This document shows, piece after piece, positions 1-12,080 of a stretch of 64,000 bases of DNA. A model generated the notes under the pieces. It was not told where the DNA came from, searched no databases, and saw only the letters and a list, made by a program, of their open reading frames with translations. The stretch lies in the NCBI RefSeq assembly GCF_016802725.1, contig NC_052667.1:5732501-5796500 (forward strand), given 5' to 3'. Origin of the DNA: Solenopsis invicta. Its lineage: Eukaryota > Arthropoda > Insecta > Hymenoptera > Formicidae. The position numbers were made by a program, and so were the translations under genes. Numbering within the stretch: the first letter of the stretch is position 1; each line of letters starts with the position of its first letter.

Positions 1-560
1 CTAATAACAAATGAAAAATGTTCTTCACATATTGGTATTATTAAAAAAAAAGGGAAGAAAAAACGGGCAATTAAATGTCAGTTACATCCAGAGAAAAATT
101 GTTTAATTTGATAAAATTGTTCTTTAGATTGGTTTTTTTTAATAAAATAAAAATAAAAATTTGAAGAAAATAAATTATTTGTTCAAATTATTTATTTAAT
201 TTAAATAGTTTTTTAATTCATAGAAAGTATTAACAAAAGTGTAAGAAATGATTTAGTTGTTCTGGTTTTGAAAATATATTTCTTTCATTTAAAAACAGAT
301 TCGCTTAGCACAATCAAATTTTTCTTTAATTCTAATAAGGACAACCAAAAAATTTCTTCAAATCAAACAAAGTTTTTTCTGGATGTAAACATGCAACATA
401 TAAACACTTTTAATATATTACTTCATAATTATGTGTTAATTACAGGTTATTTATTTAAAATTTCTAAAAGAATTCCCGGATTTCATAAACTTTATTTAAA
501 ATTCCAAGTAAAATTGAAGAATTTTTTAATGCAGCTTCAAAAATAAATTTATGTTATGAA
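1..560 (+). repeat. Partial copy of a dispersed AT-rich repeat (family R1)
   Basis: About 80-400 matches two other places in the window: 62,112-62,514 in the same orientation and 63,558-63,958 inverted. Shared landmarks are a stretch reading roughly TTTAGTTGTTCT, then AAAATATATTTCTTT, then a run of Asn/Lys-type AT codons. The left end is cut off by the window edge or truncated. The open frame through it is an accident of AT-rich sequence; no protein is supported. Confidence 0.6.
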
Positions 561-1519
561 ATATCTTTTAATGTGCCTTAATGTTCTTTATTATAAAATA
601 ACAAAAAAACGTGCCGTAATTACTGCTAATCAATTTTGCATTATTAAAAAAAAAATGACCAAACAATTTTGCCAGAAAAAGAGATAGCATTTAAATTTTA
701 AAAGTCAAATTCCTAAAATTTTCCCAAGTTTCAATAAAATTCCATGAAAATCTATGCTTTGCAAGAATAAAATATTTAATTTCCTAAAAATTCCAGATTT
801 TTCGAGTTTTTCCCGGTAGTAAAAAACATCTTTGTAATTGTATATCTTTATAATAATAAAAGTTCGCGGCCAATAATAAAATCCCTATTACAAATTTTCA
901 TTAATTATTTCAATATGCGCTTCGTTCACTTTCAAATGTTTAGTATCAATTACTAAGACAATATGTTCTAATGATATTATTACGCAATTAATCACTTAAG
1001 ATTCTCTTGCGATTCTTCTTAACCGTCGTTTTCATCAAATTAACGAGCGGAAGTACCGTGCATTGTAAACTTCGCGCAGATGAGAGACAAGCCCTGAAGA
1101 AATACGAGAATAAAATGCAACAGATAAGAAACAGGGTATATAGCATTACCGATACGCATCGAGATAAGAATACCAGCCGTTATAAGAAGGTAGACGTTAG
1201 AATAGACTAGACGAGTGATGCTACGCTTATTATTAGCATAAAGAAAATATAACGTTCTAAAAGTAGCTATGTAGACATAAAATAGATAAAGAGGGTGCCC
1301 TCTTTATAGACGTATTGCACTTTGATACTCCTATTACTGAAGAAATTCTCATTGTTCATTCTTTGCCCCCGTTGTTTTTACACATGTATCGATGTATCTC
1401 GACTCGAGTGCTCAGTCATGCGTGACAGAAACAATATTTGAACCTCGTTGAAACATATGCCTCGCGATAAGTCGAAGAATAAAGGAGATAAAGGAGAGGT
1501 TCGTTATCTATCGGTCTAT
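561..1519. other. Intergenic, no gene seen
   Basis: AT-rich sequence without a convincing exon. The short open frame near 1,007-1,210 has no recognisable features and is probably chance. Confidence 0.6.
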
Positions 1520-2080
1520 TGATTTTTCATTTTTCCTTTCTGTTTTTGTTATTTCGAGATACGCCGCGTTCGAGTCCGAATACGCAGACACGCCGCATTT
1601 CGGCGACCAAAAAATAAGCGACGTTACCATGATTAGTGCGTCCAGGAAGCGTCGTCGCGGCGGCGCGGCGGTGGCACCGAAATGGGAACGCGTTTCGCGG
1701 CGACCGTTTATTTACGCACATAATCGCGGGCTGCGGGGGCATTTTGCGTTTGTATGCAAATGGACCTTCCGCGCGCGAGCGATTTATTCCGTGCTCCTAA
1801 ACGTCTATGCCGTGAAATATGCGCGTCGCACGCGCGTGCATACGCGTGCACCAAAGTGCATTTCCGCGCGAGCGCCGCCGTTGCAACTGCGACGGGCGGG
1901 CGACGCGCGCGCGTGGCGATATAAATAAATTTCGCGCGAGTTCACGCAGAACGCGAGTTCGCGCAGAAATGTGGTCGATCCACGCGACGCTCGAATTAAC
2001 GGATCGAATGAACCACGGCAGTCGTGTATATAATACATATTTCTATCATTAAAACATGCCGCGGACCGCACGCACGCTCG
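1520..2080. promoter_or_regulatory. GC-rich, CpG-dense island
   Basis: An abrupt rise in GC and CpG with many CGCG and GCGCGC words, in otherwise AT-rich DNA. Open frames exist in several phases on both strands, as expected of high GC, and none is preferred. It could be a promoter or first exon of a gene whose other exons lie outside the window. I see no donor site that decides strand. Confidence 0.35.
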
Positions 2081-2379
2081 CGCTACTGAACACTGAACGC
2101 ATCTAGAATTACTATTATGCTCGATTTCTTTACACCTTCCGATAGCTATCTTTCAGATAGAGATATTCGTTAATTAACTTATAATTCTTTTTCTTCATTG
2201 AAACCTCTGATTATGTATCTAACGAGAATAATTATTCTTCATACCACTCGTTCTCGACCAAAAAAATGTACTAAAAATTATCATATTGTCTGGGAGATAT
2301 CTCATGGATAAAAGTTATTTACGAGTGAAGAAATTGGCCTTTAAAGATAACAAAAAACGAATATTTTTGTATTCGGAAT

Positions 2380-2870
2380 ATGAAACTGAATAAAGAAAAA
2401 CAGTTTTTTTTAGCAAAAATATTTTAGTAAAAAAACTGTAGTTTTGCTAAAATGCTTTTACTACAAAAAAAGAGAAATAAATAGAATTTATTTTTCTTGG
2501 TATGTATTATTAAAACATTTGATACATGTTTGAAACGTTACGTTACTTCGATAATTTTATTTCATATTTTTATGTCCCTAATGATTAAATAAACACACAA
2601 AGGATGTATTTGTTTAAGTAACATAAGCATTGAATTCATTTTCTACTTTCAATCGACAATGTCCTGGTAGGTATTTATCGTATTTATTTATTTCACTACA
2701 TTTTGAGTGTTTATTATTGACTTTATATAAAAATAATTTAAATGAAAGCAAAAATTAAATTCTAGAATAATAATACAGCATTAAATGTCGCGAAAAAAAA
2801 AAAAATATATATATATATCCTAGTAAAAAAAACTTTTCAAGGCTAAAGTAAAGAAGTGTTTTTTTATCAA
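2380..2870 (+). repeat. Direct repeat, copy 1 of 2
   Basis: Diverged direct repeat of 3,365-3,900. Shared blocks in the same order include AAAAAACTGTA..TTTTGC, ATTTCGATA-type sequence, CACTACATTTTGA, GCAAAAA..TAAATTCTA and CTTTTCAAGG after a short (TA)n run. No coding content. Confidence 0.65.
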
Positions 2871-3364
2871 GTCATCTTTTTCCTCATAGTTTCTAGTTTT
2901 ATTTAAGTCATTTTCTCTCATCTCTAGTTGATATCCTCTTTTCTCCCCAACACTGGTATCTTTTTAAAGAGTCTGAACAGATTTTCCAAAAATATCCGGA
3001 ATAATTAATATGCATCTTAACTAATATTGAAATGTGTTTTTCTGACTATATGATGTGCAATTACAAAGTAAAAATCAGTACTGTAAATCATTTTTTATTA
3101 ATATAGATAACTTTAATATATTTTATATTTATGTTGTTTATTGTATTTTATAGAATTGTAAATAAAAATACCAATAAAAATGCATAAATATATTTCAAAT
3201 AAATAATAAAACTTTTATTTTAAATAAAAATGTTTTTTTATTTATTTTCTAGTTCAAATTATTTTCTAGTCAAAGTACTAACAATTACGTGTAAAATAAT
3301 TACTCATTGATATTGTTCTGATCAATTTTACTAATCCGCACTAGAGAGATGACAAAGCGGATAT

Positions 3365-3900
3365 TTTGATTTAAAAAAACTTACAATTAGTAAAAGAACT
3401 AGTTTATTTAAAAAACTGTACTTTTGCCAAAGTATTAAAAAAAATTTACTTTCTTTTATATTTATTGTTAAAACATTGAATATACATTTGATATATTATT
3501 TCGATATAATTCCATATTTCTGTGTATTTAGAATTTCAAATCAAAGTAAGTAAAATGAGCTTCATCTACAGTGAGAAAAAAGTTAACTAAATTTTTCAAC
3601 TTGATTAAATTTCTTCAGTTCAAGTATTTTATGTAGTTAAGTACATAAATATGTGAATTAAACAAAATTTAATCAAGTTAAAAAATTTAATTTTAACAAT
3701 TTTTTTCTCAGTGCAGACATCCATGGCTACCATTTAGTCATTGTACTACATTTTGATTGTTTACACTTATCTTTATACAAAAATCTTTTAAATGAATGCA
3801 AAAACTAAATTCTAAAACAATAATACGGCGTTAAAGGTCGGAAAATATATATATATTCGAGTAAAAAACTTTTCAAGGAGTAAAATACTCTTTTACTGAG
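3365..3900 (+). repeat. Direct repeat, copy 2 of 2, interrupted by a MITE
   Basis: Second copy of the 2,380-2,870 repeat, about 1 kb downstream and clearly diverged. A 147-bp palindromic MITE (3,569-3,715) sits between shared blocks, so the insertion came after the duplication or hit only this copy. Confidence 0.6.
3569..3715. mobile_element. Short palindromic MITE
   Basis: The ends are inverted copies of a CACTGAGAAAAAA-like word, followed by sequence that pairs across the centre (TTAACTAAATTTTT against AAAAATTTAATTTTAAC). Total about 147 bp, no coding capacity. A close relative forms the outer element at 62,017-62,632. Confidence 0.65.
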
Positions 3901-5160
3901 TTTTTTATTCAAAGTTTTTAATTTTTTTCAGTCATTCTCGTCTCTAACTACGCGCATTTCTACACGTGTCCGGAATTGTCAGCCAAATGTTTGAGATTTT
4001 TGGGTGTTTTATTTAAAAAATTTTTTTATGTGACAACTCTAAATATATCGTCAGAATACGTTGATACGCGTTGCGACGTGGAACTGAACCAAAATTTTAC
4101 GATAAAGATGCCATTTTGCGTTTTCAATTAACTACGAAGGGTTAATTGACAACTGAAACGTTGGGCGGAAATGCAGTACATCAATAACAGTGCGCTATAT
4201 GTGCCTTACGAACGGTCGCTCTGCGAAATACTCGTTTATTTCGATGCGGCATATTTTGCGTTTATCCATACGATTATGGGCGTATAAATAATAATGAATA
4301 CATATGGTAAATATATCTTTCATGCAGATTTTTGATTTACAAAATACGGGGAATATAGATATGATTTATTTGTGCTCAACGGCTTATTTTGGAAATTGCA
4401 TTCATACGTTATACGCGTAACAGTGGCTGCCTCTCCCTCGTATTGAAACCAAACTATCGGATTACAATTTACTTGATTTCCGATCAACTCAATATTCCTG
4501 TAAAACCGGATTACTGAAAATGCCGGCTAATCTCAGCACGCGGCGATTATTTATGCGATCGTTACTATGACAACGATTTATCAAACTAAAATTGCTACCA
4601 AAAAGCTCGACGAAACGCAGAGCATATCCGTCTAAAGAAACGAATCGTGATAAGCTCAAAAATAACTGCTTCTTCGATCATAAATGCAATTTTGTTTAAG
4701 GCTTTAACGTCAAAAACCACTTGATTTATTGACAATTAAATAATTAAGTATCTGCAATCTTAACACTAAAAGAAAATTTTATTTTCTCAAGTAAATACAC
4801 TTATTGTTAGTTTAGCGTCATTTCTTGATTAAACTTTTTTGTCCAAGTTTAAAAACAAATTATTTTATTTTAACTAATATTTTTTTTAATCAAGAAAATA
4901 ATGTTAAAATAAATATGTTTATTTAAATTTAAACTTTTTTTTCAGTGTAAAATAAACATTTCTAACGTTTTTCTTCCTTCGATGTTTCGATATTATTGGA
5001 AATCATGAAAAACTTACCTATAAAACAAATGCCTCTTCGCCCATTGATACAATATTGTTTAAGGCTATCGTCAAAAATTAGTTGCTAATTAAATATTGAT
5101 AATTTTATCGATAATTAAATAATTCAATAGTTGCAATCTCTGCACCGGAAAACATTCTAT
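3901..5160. other. Intergenic; contains a palindromic repeat near 4,763-4,947
   Basis: No gene seen. About 4,763-4,947 looks like another MITE: it begins CACTAAAAGAAAATTT and ends with a roughly inverted TTTTTTTTCAGTGT, with TCAAGAAAATAA against TTTCTTGATTA inside. A related AT-rich block recurs around 6,280-6,440. Confidence 0.4.
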
Positions 5161-6271
5161 CGAGGGGAAATTCACAGCCGGCATTGGTGTACAAAATTTC
5201 GGCAGTGGACTGCCGAAAAAAGTAAGCAGTGACCTATAATATTGACGGCATTGTCGTCAGTGGTTGGGGAGTGGTGAGCTCACTTCAGAGTCGGTTTTTC
5301 GATCATGGGGTTGAGCACAAAAATTTTTTCTTGCATATTCCGAAAGTACATAAATAAAAGAATATTTTAAGCCTATAATCAATTTCATAATTGCTTTCTT
5401 TCTGGTAGTTTACTCTTGTACCTGAACGGTGGGGTGCTCACTTCAGGGTCGGTTTTTCGATCAAGTGGTTGAGCACAAAAATCTGGTCTTGCATATTTCG
5501 AAAGCACATAAATAGGAGAATATTTTAAGCCTATAATCAGTTTCAGAATTGCTTTCTTTCTGGTACTTTACTCTTGTACTGTTAATGTGTATTCGTACTT
5601 TCGGGACGATTTTCTGGTCGAAGAGATTGAGTACGAACATTTATTTATATATCGTTGGAAAGCACATAAAAAGCCCTTAATTCTAGTGTATTTATTTTTT
5701 TATTTTATTAATTATTTATATGAGTTGGTGCTGGCTTAACGTTAAGCTGGCACCCCCACCTTCAATCTCATTTTCCTGCTAAACCGCTCGAGCACAAAAA
5801 TTTCAAATAGGGTACATAATTAGCACATAAAAAGCACTTAATTTTGGCATAAGTGGCGTTTCGATTTTTTGTGGTGGGGGTGCTAACTTAACAGACATTG
5901 TTATTTTTAGTATTCTATTGTTTGAAGTTAGGTATACCTATGCATAAGACAGCACATAATAATGTGCAATTACATTAAAATGTATAGATACAGTTCGTAA
6001 ATAAAATTTTTGGAAGTTTTTTGTATAATTGTGTAGAATACTTCGGGAAAGCTTTAGAATTCTTGTGCAGGCATTGGCGTATGATAATGGGCACGCGGTA
6101 GTGTTCATAATTGCATGGCATTGCCTTAATTTTAATATAGGATTGACGGCATTGTAGGCATTGACTAACAATAAGCATTGTCGGCAGTGTACAAAAATGT
6201 CGGCAGTGTTTTACAGCAATGCCAAAAATCGGCATTGGTGTACAAAATTTTGGGTTGTGAATTCCCCCTCG
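5161..6271. mobile_element. 1.1-kb non-autonomous element with terminal inverted repeats
   Basis: The left end reads CGAGGGGAAATTCACA and the right end is its inverted counterpart (TGTGAATTCCCCCTCG). Both ends are followed inward by GGCATTGGTGTACAAAATTT, and GGCAGTG-type words are repeated nearby. The interior carries several diverged copies of a module with GGTTTTTCGATCA..GGTTGAGCACAAAAA..AAAGCACATAAA. No transposase frame is visible, so it is non-autonomous. No convincing target-site duplication at this alignment of the ends. Superfamily unknown. Confidence 0.65.
5262..5582 (+). repeat. Tandem module inside the 1.1-kb element
   Basis: Two copies of about 160 bp in direct orientation (about 5,262-5,421 and 5,432-5,582), sharing GCTCACTTCAG, GGTCGGTTTTTCGATCA, GGTTGAGCACAAAAAT, ATTTTAAGCCTATAATCA and GCTTTCTTTCTGGTA. 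Two weaker copies follow around 5,590-5,690 and 5,740-5,860. Confidence 0.8.
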
Positions 6272-6453
6272 GTAAACATATATATTTTAATGTCATTTCC
6301 CTGATGAAGAAGATATATTCTAAATTTAAAGATAAATTATTTTACACTAGCTAATATTTATTTGAATAATAGAAAATGATAATGTTAAAATAAATTTAAA
6401 AAAAATTTATTCGTGTAAAATAAACCATTCTAACATTTTGCTTTCGCAAAGTT

Positions 6454-6849
6454 TTGATTTTGTTGAAAGTTATACCTGTCAATAAGCGCACTCTTCTCGA
6501 CAAAATCGAGAGATCGAACTGGTTGGTAGAAAGCTTGCAAAACACAAGCTTATACAACTCCACGCAGAATGATCATAGGGCGATGTGTATTCAAAGAAGC
6601 ATTTTATTGCTTGAATTCTTGAAGCTGTCAGACGTCGCCTTGCAGGAAGCAGCTCGAGCGAGTTTGAAAGCTAATATTTCAGATTTCAAGATCCTTCCCC
6701 GAAAATCGACCGACAACCATTTCACGCAACGTTACGCGAACTTGTATATTTCCTTATTTTTACTTTACGCTGAAAAATTCTACTCTCTAAATCTGAATCA
6801 GTGGATAATCACTGACATCAGTGCCAAGTATGCCACTGGTAATCAGTGA
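6454..6849 (+). CDS. Unsupported ORF ending inside a MITE
   Basis: Open frame of about 131 codons whose mixed polar/aliphatic composition is more protein-like than its AT-rich surroundings. The last 20 or so codons lie in the MITE at 6,783-7,074, so the native frame, if any, would end near 6,780 and has been truncated or read through. The start is not an ATG (TTG-type). I recognise no family. It could be the relic of an exon, a transposon-derived frame, or chance. Confidence 0.2.
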   Translation: MILLKVIPVNKRTLLDKIERSNWLVESLQNTSLYNSTQNDHRAMCIQRSILLLEFLKLSDVALQEAARASLKANISDFKILPRKSTDNHFTQRYANLYISLFLLYAEKFYSLNLNQWIITDISAKYATGNQ

Positions 6850-7074
6850 TTATCTGAACTAAAAAATCAATAAATTTACTAGTGTATTTATTAATGAATA
6901 TTGCGTATTTATTAGTATTTACGAGTGTATTTATTAATACACTGATCAATAAGAACTTTTCAATGATTACCAGTAACTTTTCATTGACATTTAGGTTAAA
7001 AAAATCACTGATTTATCAGTGCCAAGTATGCCACTGGATAATCAGTGACTATCCACTGATTCAGATTTAGAGAG
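6783..7074. mobile_element. TA-flanked MITE with about 33-bp terminal inverted repeats
   Basis: Starts CTCTCTAAATCTGAATCAGT and ends with its inverted copy; the first 33 bases pair with one mismatch. TA dinucleotides flank both ends (6,781-6,782 and 7,075-7,076), as expected of the Tc1/mariner superfamily. Two direct copies of CAGTGCCAAGTATGCCACTG lie just inside the ends. About 292 bp, no coding capacity. Confidence 0.85.
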
Positions 7075-7139
7075 TAGTATTCGAATTCCTCCCCTTTTCC
7101 TTTTTTTCCTCTCCACCACTCAAGTCATCAATAAAGATC

Positions 7140-8130
7140 GTTAGCATAGCCGCGGGCGAGATATTATTTCTCTCGAAACACTACCGCATTTTCAAGATGC
7201 ACAAACTGAATCCGCGAAGGGAAAGAAGAAAGAGTATCGAGCGGTCGCACCGCACCGTGTGCCGTAGCCCGTAATATTTCGTCCCAAGTCGTACGCAAAT
7301 GTAAAGGTACTTTTGCGCCGCCTGCGAAGCAGCGACCGCTACGCGCAGGATATAAACAAACGCATATATGTATGTTGTGGCTGCTCAGACTCACCGCCTA
7401 CGTCCGCAGGAGTCTCCGTGTAGCACGGGGGGATCCGTCCGGCTGCGCGCCCGGGCACGGCGAGACGCGCGCGCGAGCACTCGCTGCCACCTTCACGTTC
7501 CTCCGCGGAGTCCGTCTCCCGCGCGCAACACAACTCTTATTCTCGATAATATGCAAAACACACTTAAAATCACCAAATCACCTCTTTCCGGTCTGTGACG
7601 CCCACCTTTCGTTCTCACCGACTTTCGCTGTGTGTCTCAACCACCGAGAGCAACGTCGATCGCCGTGCGACGATGGAGCAACAGGAGATGCGGATGCGGA
7701 AGCACACTCATTCAGATCCGAACCGCGGATTCGGCCGAGCGAGCCAGGCCGACGACGACGACGACGACGACGACAACGACGGACGAGAGGAATCGACGAC
7801 GATTACTGCGATACACAACACGATTCGATGTAGAGACGCGACGCGACGCGACACGGCGGCGGCCTGTCGATTTCGAACGAGTGCGCGGACACGGACGCGA
7901 TTGTATAACCGTCCGACTGACACAGTGGCTCGCGCAATTCTGCCGCTTACGACGCGCCACAGCCGACGCGCGTCGACTTCAGAGGACGCTGCGTCGCGCG
8001 CAACTTCACGCCGTCACGCGAGCCGGCGAATCAGCGCGCGTTTTGACCGCTGACATTCGCGGGCCTCTTTCGCGACCGCGTCGCGAAACGATGAGTTTTA
8101 TCGCGATTACGATTTTTAATCGATGATCGT
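7140..8130. promoter_or_regulatory. GC-rich CpG island, candidate promoter and first exon
   Basis: About 1 kb of strongly GC-rich, CpG-dense DNA between AT-rich flanks. Many overlapping frames are open on both strands because of composition. A (GAC)n run lies at about 7,750-7,780. It is a plausible promoter/5' exon of a gene with long introns, but neither strand nor transcript can be fixed from the sequence. Confidence 0.4.
7673..8053 (+). CDS. Low-confidence ORF with poly-Asp run
   Basis: An ATG in fair context (GACGATGGAG) opens about 127 codons encoding an acidic stretch with eight consecutive Asp, then an Arg/Thr/Ala-rich tail. The tail looks like translated CpG-rich non-coding DNA. If this is a real first exon, only the N-terminal part is likely to be used. 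No family recognised. Confidence 0.2.
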   Translation: MEQQEMRMRKHTHSDPNRGFGRASQADDDDDDDDNDGREESTTITAIHNTIRCRDATRRDTAAACRFRTSARTRTRLYNRPTDTVARAILPLTTRHSRRASTSEDAASRATSRRHASRRISARFDR

Positions 8131-8323
8131 CTCATTAATACTGTTTATTGCAATTTGATTATTGCGTACGATGATTTTTAAATTTAATTTAATTTTAATT
8201 GACAGAGAAGGGGATAATATGACATTCATTTTCATGTTATTGAATAACTTTGTTAATAAGTAATATTTTATATTGAAACTTGAATGATCATATTCGTCAA
8301 ATTTCATTCGTTATTTAGTAGAT

Positions 8324-8567
8324 TCTACGCAGAAAACAATTGGCATCAAATTAACAATTTATTGTTTCATATATAAGCAAGAATATAAAATCTTTTTGAA
8401 AGAATTTATAATATTAATTAAACATAATTTGCTTACACAAAGAAATTTTGTTTATTCGTGTAAATAAATTATGTCTGTTAAAAATTATAAATTCTTCCAA
8501 GATTTTATATTCTTGCTTATATACGAAACAATAAATTATTGATTTAATACTTTTTTTTTCTGTACGG
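8324..8567. mobile_element. Palindromic MITE
   Basis: Long imperfect palindrome of about 244 bp. AACAATTTATTGTTTCATAT near the left end pairs with ATACGAAACAATAAATTATT near the right end, and AAGCAAGAATATAAAATCTT pairs with AAGATTTTATATTCTTGCTT. The centre is AT-rich with no frame. Similar words near 59,830-59,900 suggest another copy. Confidence 0.75.
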
Positions 8568-10860
8568 AATTAAAATAATGAAATATTTATTATTACTTAG
8601 GACGCGATTTATAAAAATGTAACGCACTGCATAATCGGTGGAAGAGAAAAAGTGGTGATAATATAACTAACCCAAAATTAAATTTAAAAAATTCGCTTAA
8701 TTAAAAAAACACACTATCTCATTACAAAATTATATATTTCTAACTTTCATCGTTTAAAATTTTCCTGCGTTCAGAAACATTAGAGATATTTTATTCTTGT
8801 TTAATATTAAACAACAAGCATAAAATGTTTCTAATATTTCTGAACACAGACACCTATAAAGTGATAATTGATTTATCGAAGAAATATTTCAATATAAGAA
8901 TTTTATATAAAAAGCCACATTAACAAAATCTCATGTTATTGTTTAATTTTCACAAAATTCTAAATGTGTATAGTCCAATAAAAAGTTAAAGAACAAAAAA
9001 GACATTCGAGTGTGCACACATTCATGTGATAATATGTTCAAGTTTAAAAACAATGAAAAAATGCTAAAATGTACCTTGAAAAAATTTCAAAGCGCTCAAA
9101 AATAAAAATGTCTTATAATAATTATCATTTATTGTGTATTGACATATTAGCACCAATAAAAAACAGCGGGGTTTTAACCTACTAAACTATTAAATGAATA
9201 ATTCCATAAGCAATTATTAAAATTCAACACTTAATAACAAAGATAATAAAAGTAACCATAATCATAGTGCCATAATATTCCCTTCTCCTTTACGATTTTT
9301 CTCAATAACATTAAATTTTTGTGTAAATTCAATTTTTATTATACAATGTTTTTTAAATAATTCAAAGCTAAAAGGTTTACAAAAGAAAAAAAACAAAAAA
9401 TGTTTATTATGTGTTTGATTCGCACAAGTTTTTTCAAAAAATTTTAAAGACCCTTTTACCACTAATCATTTTTATTAAAAATACATTTTGATCATTTTTC
9501 ATTGTTTCTTTTATATTTTGATACCATTACTAAAAATCACGGTATCAATTTTTTTCAAAAAAGCCATTTAAAGCTTAGAAAGCCTGCTTTTATGTTAAAT
9601 TTTGTCCGATATCGTTTTATCAAGCTCAACGTTTCAAAGTAAAACAAAAATATTTAAAAAAAAACATGAATTTTCGATTATATATAATTTAGAGATAAAA
9701 TATCAGAAACAACATTTAAAACCCAGATTTAAAGCTTCGCTCTTTATATTGCATGTTTAGAAACTTTTATTTCATTTCATCAAGATATTTTTTTGTGAAA
9801 TGCGAGAAAATCATAAATGTTTCTTTCAAACTGTTAATTTGCAATATATGACGAGCAATAAACTCATCACATCGAAATCTACAAATCATTCATGCTTGGA
9901 ATATTCGACAAAAAAGTCAAATAAAAGATCGAATTTTGATAAATCTCGATATACGCTAAAAATTCGAAATATTAGCAAGTGTTGTTTGTGACATTTTTCT
10001 CGATATAATTATAGTTTATAAAACAATTTGTGATGATAAAATATATATCTGTAAAACATATCTCTCTCATTCTCATTTTTCTTATTGATTGATTCATCTA
10101 TTAGGAATAAAATTTTATTTCACCATATTTAAATAAAAGTTTATTTTAATAAAATAAATTCACATCATACTAATAAACTTTTAAGTATCTTTTTTTCAAT
10201 GTACGTGATTTTCGAACATTTAATATAGCTAATTATACTAGTTAATTTCCGTATTCTTTTCTGTGTAAAATAAAAAATTATGAAAAATAACATCAAAAAT
10301 ACATAAAAGAAATGGAAAAAAAGAAAGAAAATGTATATGAGTATAGTAATATGGTATTATAAAGAGCTCAAATAATGCTCAGCTCAAATAACGAATTCAA
10401 ATTTCAATTCAATGAAGATAATTTTTATCAAATTAAACTTTATGATTTTCATTAATTATTATAACAAAATAGGACAACATACAGAATTTCAATATAATTC
10501 AAGACAAAGGTATATAAACTAAATAAGAAAATATGTACATGATTAATATTATCAAATAAAGTCTAATAATGTCTATCAAAATCTATCAATTCGACAAAGA
10601 TCATTTTTGTTAAATTAAACTTTGCGATGTACGTTAATGGTAAAATGCATTTTTTCAGTCGTACGTTTCTCATATATTTACAAAATGTACCTTTGAGGTT
10701 TCATAAATCGTGTTGCATAATGCCAGTTGATATATTCAATAGTGTTGTATAAAGCTTATTTGAATTTCTGGCTGTGCCGATTTTAAATTTGACGGCACTT
10801 TCATGGGAAAGTGTAAATGTTGGCTTTAATTATACGATGGACAGGAAAACAGGTTCAATC
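8568..10860. other. AT-rich intergenic DNA, no gene seen
   Basis: More than 2 kb of AT-rich sequence with frequent stops in all frames. Occasional 60-codon open frames (for example 9,262-9,462 and 9,800-9,991) are Lys/Asn/Phe-rich and look like chance. Confidence 0.6.
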
Positions 10861-12080
10861 GACATTGCATGTATGCGTGCGTGTGTGCGTGTGTATGCGC
10901 TTGTGTGCGCGCTATGTTTGAATATTTGTTTACAAGCTGCAAATCGCAAATATTTTTGTAGTACTTTTAATGACGCGCACCGGGAGGCGGTCAGACGGAC
11001 GGATTAAATCCGAGCGATTCTGTAATCGACGAATGCCAAACGCGCAAAAATAATCTCGCGCGCGGAATAATTAATGCGCTTTAACGTATTTGCTCGATCA
11101 ACGTTAATAGAAAGTCGCTAAACTGTAATTGTACATAATGACACTATCAAATTAACTTCGATAACATAAGCGAACGCAGTTTACGCAATGCAATACAGTC
11201 CGCTAATGCATTTGCAATAATATACACATTCCTACGATGTATAAATTATGGAGGAGAGCGTGAAGAGGAATGATTTATAGCTTTACACACAATTTCACTG
11301 TTCGTGCCCGAAACCTCTTATCATAGCGGCGTGGTGCTATCAGCGACGGAATGCACACGCACTATCAATCAAGCCCCGTATTCAGACAAAAAAAAGGGAG
11401 GCATGTTGCATCTGCGCTCAGCGCAAGTCAATAAACCCCTTTTATCATCAATCAAAGCGCGCTTGTACAGAATCTATCAGCCTCACTCGGTTATGCAGTT
11501 TGCGCGTTCCGCGCCACGCGCGATCCTAGGAGCTTATCGCGGCGCGGCGCGATGCCATTGTTTCGATAAGCGCGAGAGATCGCGCGCTTTTTCGCGAGAG
11601 TGAAGAGCAGCGAACGTACGCGGGTTGCGCTGCGCTGCGCTGCGCCGCGCTGCACCGAGCCGAGCCGAGGCGAGCCGCGGGCGAACGAGTTTGACGTCCT
11701 TTTAATTACCGCTTGTAATTCCGAATAAATGCCAGTCATCGGGTTTACGGTCGTTGGTCGCGTCGCCCGTGCCGTAGGCATTCGTTTACCGAATATTGTT
11801 AGCGAAATCAGATTGCGCAGCGCGCGCGGCCCGATATTGTTTTCGGTAACGCTCGGGCGTGCATAATCATATTCGCGGTGTCGCTGAAAACCGCCGCGCG
11901 CGCACGGACGTATAGGTTGTACCCGTCAAATGAAATTGGCCCGACTGCGATATGCCAAAATCGATACTCCAGGGGGGTCCTTTTGCTTGTCGTTCGTATG
12001 CACGTATGTACACTCGATATCGCGATTCCGTCTTCCCTGACCCTTTTCGAAACAAACGCGTCACGATCAGACATTCATGC
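10861..12080. other. Mixed region with GC-rich patches, no gene assigned
   Basis: Starts with a TG/CG-rich stretch (about 10,870-10,915). GC-rich patches follow at 11,500-11,700 and 11,810-11,910, including a short degenerate tandem of GCTGCGCTGC and then GAGCCGAG words near 11,625-11,680. Frames open on both strands reflect base composition. Confidence 0.45.

Noticed and set aside
7164..7394. Possible terminal exon on the - strand with an acceptor-like CTTCGCAG
   Set aside because: The peptide looks fairly normal, but there is no partner exon and the region is a CpG island where such frames arise by chance.
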